From: PGYR01 sp046290495 | GTDB taxonomy: Bacteria; Bacteroidota; Ignavibacteria; Kapaibacteriales; UBA2268 | NCBI GenBank assembly: GCA_046290495.1 | Contig: JBKAGT010000005.1 | Span: 1,240,001 to 1,304,000 of the forward strand | Direction: 5' to 3' | Length of the DNA: 64,000 bases | Shown: positions 34,311-43,118 of the stretch, piece after piece | Numbering within the stretch: the stretch's first letter is position 1 | How the letters are laid out: each line of letters opens with the position of its first letter | Position numbers and translations under genes: made by a program | The notes under the pieces: generated by a model | What the model was told of the DNA's origin: nothing | Seen by the model: only the letters and a program-made list of their open reading frames with translations | Databases searched by the model: none

Positions 34311-34840
34311 TAAAGAGATTAGTTTTTATTTTTTCTGCATTAATTATTCTTAATAGCTGTTATAATTCAACAAAGTATGATTTGACAATAGACAAAGAGC
34401 CATATTTTGGGAATGAGTTGAGAATTGATGGTTATTATTATTATCAATATTATGGCAATGAAAATGAAAAATACACCCAAATATTGTTCTTTTATAGGGA
34501 TGGTGTAATTTTTGATGGTGCAATATTTCCAAAAGATAATTTTGAAAGTATAGAACAATATTTTATCGACAATGAACATGTAAAATCTACTGCTGATAGT
34601 TGGGTTTGGAGTACATTTAAAGTTAATAAGGATAGTTTAGTTTATGAGAGATGGAATCCTCCTACAGTTTCACAAGGGCCAGAGCCAATATTGTATTATT
34701 GTGAAATAATAAACGATTCTACTTTTAAGGTTTATAAACAAAAGCTTCATAGTCAAAAAGAATTCGATAAAGTAAACCTCACTTATCATTTTAGACAGTT
34801 TGACCATAAACCCGACAGCACAAATAGATTTATAGATTGA
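34307..34840 (+). CDS. Lipoprotein coupled to the SIR2 gene
   Basis: A 177-residue lipoprotein with signal and lipobox ending at Cys18 (IILNSC). The mature part is tyrosine-rich (an RIDGYYYYQYYGN stretch near 41-53) with a small beta-sheet-like pattern and no recognised family. Its ATG overlaps the SIR2 stop by 4 bases, which indicates coupled translation. Pairing an envelope lipoprotein with a SIR2 effector is not an architecture I know from described systems; it could sense envelope events or be an unrelated passenger. Its end runs into repeat sequence starting at 34851. Confidence 0.7.
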   Translation: MIKRLVFIFSALIILNSCYNSTKYDLTIDKEPYFGNELRIDGYYYYQYYGNENEKYTQILFFYRDGVIFDGAIFPKDNFESIEQYFIDNEHVKSTADSWVWSTFKVNKDSLVYERWNPPTVSQGPEPILYYCEIINDSTFKVYKQKLHSQKEFDKVNLTYHFRQFDHKPDSTNRFID

Positions 34841-34850
34841 AATCGCAGCT

Positions 34851-35015
34851 GTCATCCTGAGCAAAGCAGAGGCGGGGAATTCCCATTTTTTTTTTAAAGA
34901 GGGCTGGCAACACCTAGGCGTTGACGGGGTGTTTGGAAACGTACGCAATACGTCTCTACATTTATTAAATTATCCCTCCTCAGTCAGAGCAAGCTCTGAC
35001 AGTTCCTCTAAAGGA
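34851..35015. repeat. Cluster of dispersed-repeat modules in a gene-free stretch
   Basis: The 351-base gap 34841-35191 holds no gene. Recognisable modules are GTCATCCTGAGCAAAGCAGAGG at 34851-34872; an imperfect palindrome CAACACCTAGGCGTTG at 34908-34923; ACGTA-N5-TACGT followed by CTCTACA at 34939-34960; a perfect 8-base inverted repeat GTCAGAGC-AA-GCTCTGAC at 34983-35000; and TCCT-CTAA-AGGA at 35004-35015. These look like pieces of several intergenic repeat families laid end to end. The remaining part to 35191 shows only AT-rich sequence. Confidence 0.6.
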
Positions 35016-35191
35016 GCATAAACGTTTGTTAGACGATGCACATCGACTTACAACATCACTATACAGTTTTCACACTCCCCCTCAAAATCATAAATTCACT
35101 TAAATTAAAGGATAAACGTAAATAAATTATTAATTTGCAGATTAGACCAACTAGTTTGGTGATATAAAACAAAACAAAGTCAATAAAGTTT

Positions 35192-36139
35192 ATGCAATCA
35201 GATAAGAAAAAAGAATTTATAGTCGGCTTAGTTGCCCTAGCTGGTATAGTTATGTTAGTCGTGGGAGTTATGCTGGGTGAGAATTTCTCTATCAGCGGTA
35301 CAGAAAAAACTGTTCAGTTTATGTTCCCCAACTCTGGCGGAATGAAGCCATCGGCTCCTGTCGTAGTCAACGGAGTTGAGAGGGGGAAAGTTACTTCTAT
35401 CGAAAACACAGCTGATTCAGTTAAGATAACTGCTACTCTTGATAGAATAGACGACATCACTACGAATGCAAGGGCAAGAATTTCTATATTAGAAATCACA
35501 GGCGGTAAGAAATTAGAGGTCTTCCCAGGTAATTCTGGCTCAGCTATTACATCCGATTTTATCATTAGGGGTAAAACAGCAGCTGATTTGGGCGATTTGA
35601 TTGCCGATGTTGGCGAAGTAAGCGACGACCTAAAGAGCATAATAAAAGGATTGGATACTCTGATTGTCAATGCAAATGGGTTACTCGGCGACACATTGCT
35701 AATGGCAAATTTACGTTCTACTATGGATGACGCGTCGGAAACGATGACCAGAATCAACAGAATAGTCACTAACAACGAAGCAGAAATAAACTCGAGCATA
35801 AGCAATTTGGCTGAGCTATCCGAAGAGCTGAACACTGCCGTGAAAGAGCAAAAACCAAATATCGAACAGATAATCGCCGATATGAAACAGGTTTCAGAAA
35901 AAGCCGTAACATTGGTAGAAAAAGCTGACACTAGCTTCGACGATATCAACAAAATCTCAGCAGATGTAAGAGCAATAATAGACGATATTCAGAACAACGA
36001 ATCGCTTCTGAATAAGTTAATATATGACAAAGCTCTTGCCGAAAGATTAGACACAGTTATGTATAATCTCGGTACATTTGTAGAGAAAATAGAAGAGCAC
36101 GGAGTGAACGTCAACTTAAGATTAGGAACAAGACCATAA
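35192..36139 (+). CDS. MlaD/MCE family lipid-transport protein
   Basis: The 315-residue protein has a short cytoplasmic start, one N-terminal membrane helix (FIVGLVALAGIVMLVVGVML) and a single MCE domain at about 35-115 (VQFMFPNSGGMKPSAPVVVNGVERGKVTSI). A long helical tail at 140-300 is predicted to form coiled coil. MCE proteins form hexameric rings that move phospholipids or other lipids between membranes, usually with MlaE-type permease and MlaF-type ATPase. Those genes are not adjacent here; they must lie elsewhere or the protein works with another partner. It is followed after 25 bases by an O-methyltransferase. Confidence 0.9.
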   Translation: MQSDKKKEFIVGLVALAGIVMLVVGVMLGENFSISGTEKTVQFMFPNSGGMKPSAPVVVNGVERGKVTSIENTADSVKITATLDRIDDITTNARARISILEITGGKKLEVFPGNSGSAITSDFIIRGKTAADLGDLIADVGEVSDDLKSIIKGLDTLIVNANGLLGDTLLMANLRSTMDDASETMTRINRIVTNNEAEINSSISNLAELSEELNTAVKEQKPNIEQIIADMKQVSEKAVTLVEKADTSFDDINKISADVRAIIDDIQNNESLLNKLIYDKALAERLDTVMYNLGTFVEKIEEHGVNVNLRLGTRP

Positions 36140-36164
36140 GTTATAAGATAAAGGAAAAAATAAT

Positions 36165-36824
36165 ATGTCATCGAACCCAACACAAGTAACACCAGAAATA
36201 TACGGTTATCTTCAGAGTAATTTTTCATCAGAAGATGACTTTCTAAAAAATTTGAAAAAAGAAGCTACAGAAGCGGGAATACCCGAAATCTGTATCTCAG
36301 AAGAGCAAGGGAAATTCTTGCAGTTCTACCTAAAGTCAATCAATGCAAAGTATGTATTGGAAATTGGCTCACTCGCTGGCTATTCTGCTATTACTATGGC
36401 AAGAGCACTACCAGCAGACGGCAAGCTAATAGCTGTAGAAATAAATGAAAAGAATGCGAAATTCATAGAGCAAAAAGCAAAAGAAGCTGGTTTAGAGAAT
36501 GTAATAGAAGTAGTAAACCAGGACGCAAAAGAATTTCTCGCAGACTGGAAACCAGACTTTGAACTTGATTTCGTATTCGTAGATGCTGACAAGAAGGGCT
36601 ACAAAGGTTATTTCGAATCGACTACACCACACATTCGAAAAGGTGGTGTATTTGCAGCTGACAATGCACTTGGCTTTGGTCATATTGCAGAAAGCGATCC
36701 GAAAAGTGAACCAGGAAATGTGAAAGCAATTCAGCAATTCAATGACATGCTTAACGAAAGTCCTGATTATGACACTTGCTTGGTAACTGTTGGTGACGGA
36801 ATGGCAATGGGGCTAAAGAAGTAA
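36165..36824 (+). CDS. Class I SAM-dependent O-methyltransferase
   Basis: A 219-residue member of the O-methyltransferase family 3 (caffeoyl-CoA/catechol O-methyltransferase type). Motif I VLEIGSLAGYSAITMARALP (about 65-84) binds S-adenosylmethionine. The VFVDADKKGYKGYFE stretch carries the metal-binding Asp, followed by GGVFAADNALGFG. An intact DADK suggests divalent-metal-dependent methylation of a catechol-like hydroxyl, substrate unknown. It is cytoplasmic. Tight spacing (25 bases upstream, 4 bases downstream) places it in an operon with the MCE gene and the VWA-OmpA lipoprotein. Confidence 0.92.
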   Translation: MSSNPTQVTPEIYGYLQSNFSSEDDFLKNLKKEATEAGIPEICISEEQGKFLQFYLKSINAKYVLEIGSLAGYSAITMARALPADGKLIAVEINEKNAKFIEQKAKEAGLENVIEVVNQDAKEFLADWKPDFELDFVFVDADKKGYKGYFESTTPHIRKGGVFAADNALGFGHIAESDPKSEPGNVKAIQQFNDMLNESPDYDTCLVTVGDGMAMGLKK

Positions 36825-36828
36825 AAGT

Positions 36829-38262
36829 ATGTTGAAGAGAAGTCTATTAGTAATATTTCTTAGTGTATTAATTTCGGCTTGCGGTAGCAGGGAGAAACCA
36901 AAGGGTTTTGCTATGCAGCAGGATATTGAAAACGACTATGAAATATCTGACACTGTAGACTACGACAATATTTACATCTCTGATTCCAAGCCAATTGACT
37001 CACTCGACCCGAACCAGTTGATTTATGACATATTCCGTTTAGAATATGACGATTACCCTGATGAGATACGACTCTTCACCAGAGTCTATGACTCGCTAGG
37101 TAACTTTGCCACACAAATGGCAGATCCTTACAAACAAAACAAGGACATAACTTACTTCACTCGATTAGATGAGGAGTTAGGCAAGCTTTACAAAAAGAGA
37201 ATGGAAAATGTACCCGAGTTCACAGTCCGTGAATATGGTAAAGGCGATTCCATTCCCTACAACCTAATGCTAACTATAGATTACAGCGGCTCTATGGAGC
37301 CAGTGCTCGACATTATTCACTTGGGTACTAATATACTTATTGATGAAAAATTATCTTATGACAATATTGGAATAAGTAGCTTCAACAATAAATTCGATTA
37401 CAAAGTACCAATGAATAAGGATACCAATACTCTTAAGCAGCTATTCAATGCGAAAAAAGGCACTGAAAAAGGACTATTCTCAGCTATGAGAAATGCAGTA
37501 GTAGAAAACATAAAAATCCTTAGTGAAACTAGCAAAGAAGACCCAAGAGTGTTAGTATTGTTCACTGATGGTGATGACAACTACTCCAAAGTTGATATTG
37601 GGAAAGTAATAGAATATGCCAAGAAAGAGAAAGTGCATATATTCACTGTTGCGTTTGGTTACTCCCAAGATATGGAGCTAGTTTATATGGCTCGCTACAC
37701 AGGTGGTAGATTCTACCGAGCAAAATCGAAACAAGAGCTAATAGCAATCATACGTGATATATATAATAGCTTAAGACAATATTACCTTATCACTTACCAA
37801 CCACCTGAATATTGGGGCTTCCACAAAGTATTCTCTGAGCTAACAGTGCCTGGAAGAGATTCAACAATGGTAGCTATTGATAACTATGACACGAGTGACC
37901 TATTCCCATGGGGTGATTTAGGTGAAGTGTTCGAAAGACCTATTCTATTTGAATACAACAAAGCCGAATTACAACCACAATCAGAACCAATCTTGAATGA
38001 AATTGTAGATGCCATGATGTCTAAGCCAAGTATCAGATTAGAGATTCAAGGACACACTGATAATATTGGTGGTGAGGAGTTCAACCAAGATCTTTCAGAA
38101 AGAAGGGCAAAAGCTGTAATGGATGCCCTAATAAGAAAAGGAATAGAAGACCGCAGACTCCGCTATCGTGGATTTGGTCTTAGCCAACCAGTTGCGCCAA
38201 ACGACACAGAAGAAGGTAGAGCACAAAACAGACGAACTATGTTCAAAGTTACAGCTAAGTAA
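36829..38262 (+). CDS. VWA-OmpA lipoprotein
   Basis: A 477-residue lipoprotein (Cys18 in LISACGS). A von Willebrand A domain at about 140-310 has a metal-site motif DYSGSMEP and LVLFTDGDDNYS. A C-terminal OmpA/MotB peptidoglycan-binding domain at about 365-477 carries IQGHTDNIGGEEFNQDLSERRAKAV. The Cys anchor with the OmpA domain would tether the outer membrane to the cell wall, with VWA as a metal-dependent protein-contact module. A related VWA-OmpA gene lies at 40.2-41.6 kb on the other strand. Stop-to-start gap to the methyltransferase is 4 bases. Confidence 0.92.
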   Translation: MLKRSLLVIFLSVLISACGSREKPKGFAMQQDIENDYEISDTVDYDNIYISDSKPIDSLDPNQLIYDIFRLEYDDYPDEIRLFTRVYDSLGNFATQMADPYKQNKDITYFTRLDEELGKLYKKRMENVPEFTVREYGKGDSIPYNLMLTIDYSGSMEPVLDIIHLGTNILIDEKLSYDNIGISSFNNKFDYKVPMNKDTNTLKQLFNAKKGTEKGLFSAMRNAVVENIKILSETSKEDPRVLVLFTDGDDNYSKVDIGKVIEYAKKEKVHIFTVAFGYSQDMELVYMARYTGGRFYRAKSKQELIAIIRDIYNSLRQYYLITYQPPEYWGFHKVFSELTVPGRDSTMVAIDNYDTSDLFPWGDLGEVFERPILFEYNKAELQPQSEPILNEIVDAMMSKPSIRLEIQGHTDNIGGEEFNQDLSERRAKAVMDALIRKGIEDRRLRYRGFGLSQPVAPNDTEEGRAQNRRTMFKVTAK

Positions 38263-38321
38263 GATTTAAAATTCTAATAATTTCTTATATTTGTATTCAA
38301 TCAACACAAAACTTTACAAAT

Positions 38322-39662
38322 ATGAAAAAGATACTTCTACTTTTACTTTTACCAACCCTTTTGTTCACAAAAGAATTCAATCCAGAAGACTACGAAGATG
38401 ACGTAGATAAGATAATAGAAGCATCGACCAAAAGCACTGTTGGTTGGGAAAGGTTAGAACACCTATGTAACAACTACGCCAACCGTTTAAGTGGCTCACA
38501 CCAGTTAGAAAGAGCAATCAGTTGGATATATGAAGAGATGATTTCTGATGGATTACAAAATGTACAGAAGCAAGAAGTATTTGTACCAAACTGGAAACGA
38601 CACTACGAATCTGCAAAAGTAGTATTCCCAATGGAATATAACCTAACTATGATGGGGCTTGGTGGCTCTGTACCCACTCCGCAAGAAGGAATAACTGCGG
38701 AAGTATTAGTAGTTCGTGACAAGGATGAATTAGAAAGAAGAAAAGACGAAGCAAAAGGCAAGATTGTCCTATTCAATGCTCCATTTGTAAGCTATGGGCA
38801 AACAGTACAATATAGATTTTACGGTGCACAGTGGGCAGCCGAAGCAGGTGCAGTAGCTAGTCTTATTCGTTCTGTAAGTCCTACAGGTATGGACAACCCA
38901 CACACAGGAATGATGGCATACGTTGATTCACTACCTGAAATTCCACATGCAGCAATCACTTTAGAAGGTGCTGAACTACTACAAAGATATCAAGACAATG
39001 GTACCACTCCAGTAATCAACTTAACTATGCACGCTAAGCACTACCCAGACGCTATCTCTCACAATGTGATGGGTGAAGCAAAGGGAAGCACAATGGCTGA
39101 CGAAATAATCTCAGTTGGTGGACACATTGACGCTTGGGATGCCGGACAAGGTGCACATGATGATGGTGGTGGATGTATGAGCACATGGGAAGCCGTGAAG
39201 ATAATAAACGACCTTGGTTTGGACAATAAACGAACTCTAAGAGCAGTTATGTGGACGAATGAGGAAAACGGTGCTATGGGCGGGAAAGAGTACGCTAAGG
39301 GCTTTGCTGATGAAAAGCACGCTATGGCTTTCGAATTTGATGTAGGAACATTTGCTCCGCTATATATTCGTTTTTCTGGCTCCGAGGAACTATTTGAGCA
39401 AGTGAAAAAATTTGAACCATTATTACAAAAAGTAAATCCACAAATTACAGTTGCCAAAGGTGGCGGCGGTGTTGATATTGGTCCTCTTATGGAAACTGGC
39501 GTACCAGGTATGAGCTTGAGCACAGATGACCAAGGTAAATACTTTTGGTATCACCACTCCCCTGCTGATACTTTTGATAAGGTTGATGAACAAGACTTTA
39601 AACAATGTGTAGCGGCAATAGCTGTTACAATTTACTTATACTCTAATTTAGAATTAAACTAA
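38322..39662 (+). CDS. M28 family zinc aminopeptidase with PA domain
   Basis: A 446-residue exported peptidase (signal MKKILLLLLLPTLLF). A protease-associated insert lies at about 120-235. The M28 catalytic domain follows, with metal and catalytic residues His268 and Asp270 (GGHIDAWD), Asp280/Asp281 (GAHDDGGG), Glu314/Glu315 (WTNEENG), Asp340 (FEFDVG) and a late His in WYHHSPADT. It probably trims amino acids from peptides in the periplasm or outside. A TATATTTG element at 38286-38293 resembles a Bacteroidetes -7 box, so it may have its own promoter despite being only 59 bases from the previous gene. pyrE starts 11 bases after its stop. Confidence 0.93.
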   Translation: MKKILLLLLLPTLLFTKEFNPEDYEDDVDKIIEASTKSTVGWERLEHLCNNYANRLSGSHQLERAISWIYEEMISDGLQNVQKQEVFVPNWKRHYESAKVVFPMEYNLTMMGLGGSVPTPQEGITAEVLVVRDKDELERRKDEAKGKIVLFNAPFVSYGQTVQYRFYGAQWAAEAGAVASLIRSVSPTGMDNPHTGMMAYVDSLPEIPHAAITLEGAELLQRYQDNGTTPVINLTMHAKHYPDAISHNVMGEAKGSTMADEIISVGGHIDAWDAGQGAHDDGGGCMSTWEAVKIINDLGLDNKRTLRAVMWTNEENGAMGGKEYAKGFADEKHAMAFEFDVGTFAPLYIRFSGSEELFEQVKKFEPLLQKVNPQITVAKGGGGVDIGPLMETGVPGMSLSTDDQGKYFWYHHSPADTFDKVDEQDFKQCVAAIAVTIYLYSNLELN

Positions 39663-39673
39663 TACAATTTGAA

Positions 39674-40204
39674 ATGACAAAACAAGAACTTTGCAAGAAT
39701 ATATATGACTTTGCTCACATAACTGGTGAGTTTAAACTTCGCTCTGGTGTAACTAGCCACGAATATTTTGATAAATATCAATTCGAATCACGACCGAATT
39801 TGCTTAAGAATATAGCTAAATACATCATACAAGATATAATGCCTGGCTTACAGTTTGATTTGCTTGCTCCATTAGAAATGGGTGGAATTCCTATAGCTAC
39901 AGCTATCTCTCTCCAAAGTGATTTGGATATGGTATTAGTTAGAAAGGAAGCAAAGGAATACGGTACTTGCAAGTTAGCGGAAGGTCCAGATATAAAAGGG
40001 AAAAGACTTCTAATAATAGAAGACGTTGTTACAAGCGGTGGTCAGATTGTATTAAGTGCAAATGAACTTCGTGAGCGTGGAGCTATAGTCGAAGAGGCTA
40101 TATGTGTTATAAATAGAGAATCTACAGGCGAGGAGAATCTTCAAAAAGAAGGAATAAAGCTTCACTCTCTATTCACTATGACAGAGCTGAAGGGTAGTCA
40201 ATAA
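39674..40204 (+). CDS. pyrE: Orotate phosphoribosyltransferase
   Basis: Joins orotate and PRPP to make OMP in de novo pyrimidine synthesis. The 176-residue protein has the OPRT pattern: FKLRSGVTSHEYFDKYQFESRP (orotate side) and VRKEAKEYGTCKLAEG (flexible loop with Lys). The PRPP-binding signature RLLIIEDVVTSGGQ lies at about 113-126. It is slightly shorter than E. coli PyrE but matches bacterial and archaeal short forms. It is translated from the same region as the M28 peptidase gene. The stop faces the VWA-OmpA gene 13 bases away. Confidence 0.92.
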   Translation: MTKQELCKNIYDFAHITGEFKLRSGVTSHEYFDKYQFESRPNLLKNIAKYIIQDIMPGLQFDLLAPLEMGGIPIATAISLQSDLDMVLVRKEAKEYGTCKLAEGPDIKGKRLLIIEDVVTSGGQIVLSANELRERGAIVEEAICVINRESTGEENLQKEGIKLHSLFTMTELKGSQ

Positions 40205-40217
40205 AAAAAGTATTTAA

Positions 40218-41570
40218 TTACTTAGCTATAATTATTATCTCGGTTCGGCGATTGAGCTTTCTACCAAATTCGGTCTTGTTAGAAGCAATTGGTCTTCTTT
40301 CGCCGTAGCCAGCAGTCTTAATTCTTCTTCCAGCAATGCCATTTTTAATCAAGTACCTTTTCACTGACTCAGCTCTCTGCTTCGATAGTCTATCATTTGT
40401 CCTATAGCTACCTATAGCATCTGTATGGCCTTCTATCATTACAACAACATTCTTCCTGTTGTTCATGAACTCTGTCAATACTTCAAGTTCTGGCACTGTA
40501 TCAGGTAAGTTTGAGCTTCCAGTTTGGTAGAGCATATTCTCGATAATTAGCTTTCTACCTAACTCTACTATTGGTATAGTCTTTTTTGTAAGCTCTTCTT
40601 TCTTTTCATTGATGATTGCTATGTCAATACTATCAGGAATTGCTGGTTTTTCAGTTCTGTATTTCAAGGCATACAGGTTAGTCAATTGATTAGAGAAATT
40701 ATCCAAAATAGTTGAGAAAGGATAATCTATATCATAAAAGTTACCACGAGTATTCGACGAGATATAGTTATAAGCAGTCAACCTTGGAGGAACAATACTG
40801 AATACCCTCACCTGCTCTTCGAAAAGCTTTTGAGTGATAGACTCGGTAGTATGGTCACTGACTCCTTTGCCGTGTTCACCTGCTTGATGATATGGAGCAT
40901 CAGTCACTAATAGTGCTACTTTGTTAGCAGCAGGCCTAAACTCAATTTGGTTTGCAGTTGCTTCCAATGCTTCTAGAGCATTTTCCTTTACGTCGCCGCC
41001 GCCTCTTGCTTTTACTCTACCAATCCAAGAAAGGAAGTCATTCACATCTGGTGTAGGTTGATAAACTTTATCTACCTCATCAGAAAATAGAACTAATCCC
41101 AAGGTATAATCTATACCTCGAGTTTTAAGAAATTTCGTTAAATCACGTACTTTCTTTCTAACAGCATCTATGTATGACTGCATAGAGCCAGTTTGGTCTA
41201 TTACAAATACAAAATCGACAGGTACACGCTCATTGATTGACAACTTATCTACTGAAATAACTTGATGTTCCTTCCCATTTTCCAATACACTTAATCCCTC
41301 TGAGTAAAGGGTATCAAGAGCTTGACCATAAATATTATAAGCTTCTACTATAACTTTTATAATCGGATAGTTAGATATATCAACATTCTGAATTGTAAGT
41401 TTTATCTCTTTCTGCTCATAAGTAACTTGGGCAGAACGCATAAGACTTTGCTTTTTTGCTAAGGAATCTTTAGCTGAGGGAACTTTCGTCAAAGAATCAG
41501 CCTGATTAGCCGATAAGCCAACCATTGAAAAAAGGAGTGTAAGTATTATTATATATGTGGTATTCAGCAT
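40218..41570 (-). CDS. Periplasmic VWA-OmpA protein
   Basis: A 450-residue exported protein (signal MLNTTYIIILTLLFSMVGLSA, no lipobox). An N-terminal beta segment at about 45-110 is followed by a VWA domain at about 113-310 with VIDQTGSMQS (metal site) and LLVTDAPYHQ. An OmpA domain at about 340-450 has IEGHTDAIGSYRTNDRLSKQRAESVKRYL and GYGERRPIASNKTEFGRKLNRR. It lies downstream of the GldM-like operon on the same strand but behind a terminator at 41597-41631, so it may be part of the same machine with separate expression. Confidence 0.9.
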   Translation of the reverse strand: MLNTTYIIILTLLFSMVGLSANQADSLTKVPSAKDSLAKKQSLMRSAQVTYEQKEIKLTIQNVDISNYPIIKVIVEAYNIYGQALDTLYSEGLSVLENGKEHQVISVDKLSINERVPVDFVFVIDQTGSMQSYIDAVRKKVRDLTKFLKTRGIDYTLGLVLFSDEVDKVYQPTPDVNDFLSWIGRVKARGGGDVKENALEALEATANQIEFRPAANKVALLVTDAPYHQAGEHGKGVSDHTTESITQKLFEEQVRVFSIVPPRLTAYNYISSNTRGNFYDIDYPFSTILDNFSNQLTNLYALKYRTEKPAIPDSIDIAIINEKKEELTKKTIPIVELGRKLIIENMLYQTGSSNLPDTVPELEVLTEFMNNRKNVVVMIEGHTDAIGSYRTNDRLSKQRAESVKRYLIKNGIAGRRIKTAGYGERRPIASNKTEFGRKLNRRTEIIIIAK

Positions 41571-41596
41571 AGTTGCAAGTTACTGAAAGATAGTAT

Positions 41597-41631
41597 AAAA
41601 AAAAACCCCTCTGTTTTCAACAGAAGGGCTT
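41597..41631 (-). terminator. Terminator at the end of the envelope operon
   Basis: On the minus strand AAGCCCTTCTGTT, short loop, AACAGAGGGG, then a run of T (A run 41597-41605 on plus). One bulged base in the stem. It lies 20 bases after the 479-residue protein's stop. Confidence 0.88.
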
Positions 41632-41650
41632 GTCAAATCATAATTCTTAA

Positions 41651-43090
41651 TTAGATAGTTATCCTTAGAATTGGACTTATCATAAAGAAGTTTTGTATTT
41701 CATAAGGTCTAATCTCATCTCTTAAAATAGTTGAGAATTTACCTTCAAGCAAGAACCAGTTACCAAATATTGGCATATAAGCTTGTGCTAGTAATATCTG
41801 GTTAGATATCTGTGCACTCAAGCTAAATGGAAATGCTTGTTGGTTTCTATACTGAGCTCTGAAATAGAACCAATCACCAAATGTATCTGGCTTATATGAT
41901 TGTAGTCCAGCTACACCATTTCTTTCTAAAGTATAAGAGAAATTCTCTTCGTACATCAAGTACTCATCTACTTGTGCGTAACTAGCACCAACGTCAAATC
42001 TGAAATAGTGCGAAGGAGTATTATCTTCACCTAACCACCAGTTATAGAATAAAGTAGCTTGACCAGTCTCTCTTAACAACGGCGCTATTCCTAATACATT
42101 TACATCACCATTGCCGCCTCTACCATCAGTAAAATTTGCTTCAGTATTTGCATAAGTACCATAGTCACCAGGAGCAACAGATTCAGTTCTCAAATCACTA
42201 AATGGAAGCTCTAAGTTCAACCCAACACCAAATGATGGGTGGAATGGCATGTGAACATCAAAACCAGCTACAATCTTACCATCAGGGCCAGAGTTCAAAG
42301 TTCTATTGCTAACCCACGAGAATGCAGTTCCTTCATTATCGATACCAGATGAGTGTCTGTAAGCACCACCCAAGTATGCATTGATTAACCTAGGGACATA
42401 CTCACGAGTCTCTGGGTCAGTATTGTTCATCAATGGTCTTTGTAAAGTTATTTTACTTTCACCAGATGACCAGAATTGATATCCAACCTCATCAGTACCA
42501 ACTTTGTTGTTAATCCAAAAACCTGTCTCACCAACTTTCAAAGTTTGCTCAAACAAAGATAAAGTAAATGCTTGTATTTTATCTTCTGGTTTCAAGTAAT
42601 CTTGAATAGCAGTTGCCTCAGAAGGCTTAACTGGTACCTCAGGTGGAACCTCAATATAGCAATATGTTCTTGGGTCAGCACCTGGAGTAGGTCTTTCAAA
42701 TCTGTTATAGTTTTTATCACCAGATAAATACTTAGAAATAGTCTTAATATTTTGATCTATTTCTTGAGGGTTCATAGTAGCGTCACCACAAGAAAGTAAT
42801 AGTATCTCATAAGTTCTTTCTCTAGGTGGCTTCGGAGAAGCTAAAACTTCAATTTCTTCTATATTTAATTCGTCTTTTGAGTACCCATATATTGAGAATG
42901 CTTGATATATCTGGAATTGTAAATCCGGTTCACAAACCTTCCAACGAGGGAACATTTTGCGCAACTCATAATCTATAGTCATTAGTGAGTCTACGTAGTC
43001 ATAATCACCTGATGCTTGAGCATTGCTAGTATAAGTAGCTCCTGCTATCATCATAATGCTTACTATTATTAAAGATGTTATTTTTTTCAT
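41651..43090 (-). CDS. Probable outer-membrane barrel protein, last gene of envelope operon
   Basis: The frame reaches 43129, but ATG 43090 opens a proper signal peptide (MKKITSLIIVSIMMIAGATY, cut near SNAQ), giving 479 residues. Residues of about 30-200 form a soluble periplasmic domain with paired cysteines (VCEPD and LLSCGD). The rest alternates aromatic and polar residues in beta-strand rhythm and ends LRITI, typical of an outer-membrane barrel. No named family recognised. It follows the 581-residue barrel protein with a 28-base gap and a terminator comes next, so it is the third gene of the operon. Confidence 0.7.
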   Translation of the reverse strand: MKKITSLIIVSIMMIAGATYTSNAQASGDYDYVDSLMTIDYELRKMFPRWKVCEPDLQFQIYQAFSIYGYSKDELNIEEIEVLASPKPPRERTYEILLLSCGDATMNPQEIDQNIKTISKYLSGDKNYNRFERPTPGADPRTYCYIEVPPEVPVKPSEATAIQDYLKPEDKIQAFTLSLFEQTLKVGETGFWINNKVGTDEVGYQFWSSGESKITLQRPLMNNTDPETREYVPRLINAYLGGAYRHSSGIDNEGTAFSWVSNRTLNSGPDGKIVAGFDVHMPFHPSFGVGLNLELPFSDLRTESVAPGDYGTYANTEANFTDGRGGNGDVNVLGIAPLLRETGQATLFYNWWLGEDNTPSHYFRFDVGASYAQVDEYLMYEENFSYTLERNGVAGLQSYKPDTFGDWFYFRAQYRNQQAFPFSLSAQISNQILLAQAYMPIFGNWFLLEGKFSTILRDEIRPYEIQNFFMISPILRITI

Positions 43091-43118
43091 ATTTATATTT
43101 CTTTCTGTTTTACAATTT

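Noticed and set aside
34670..34948. 92-residue minus-strand frame across the repeat cluster
   Set aside because: Its start lies in repeat debris and the rest is antisense to the SIR2-linked lipoprotein.
35314..35952. 212-residue antisense frame opposite the MCE gene
   Set aside because: Fully inside a well-supported MlaD-type gene; coiled-coil codon bias creates the open complement.
39059..39523. 154-residue antisense frame opposite the M28 peptidase
   Set aside because: Shadow of a gene with intact catalytic motifs.
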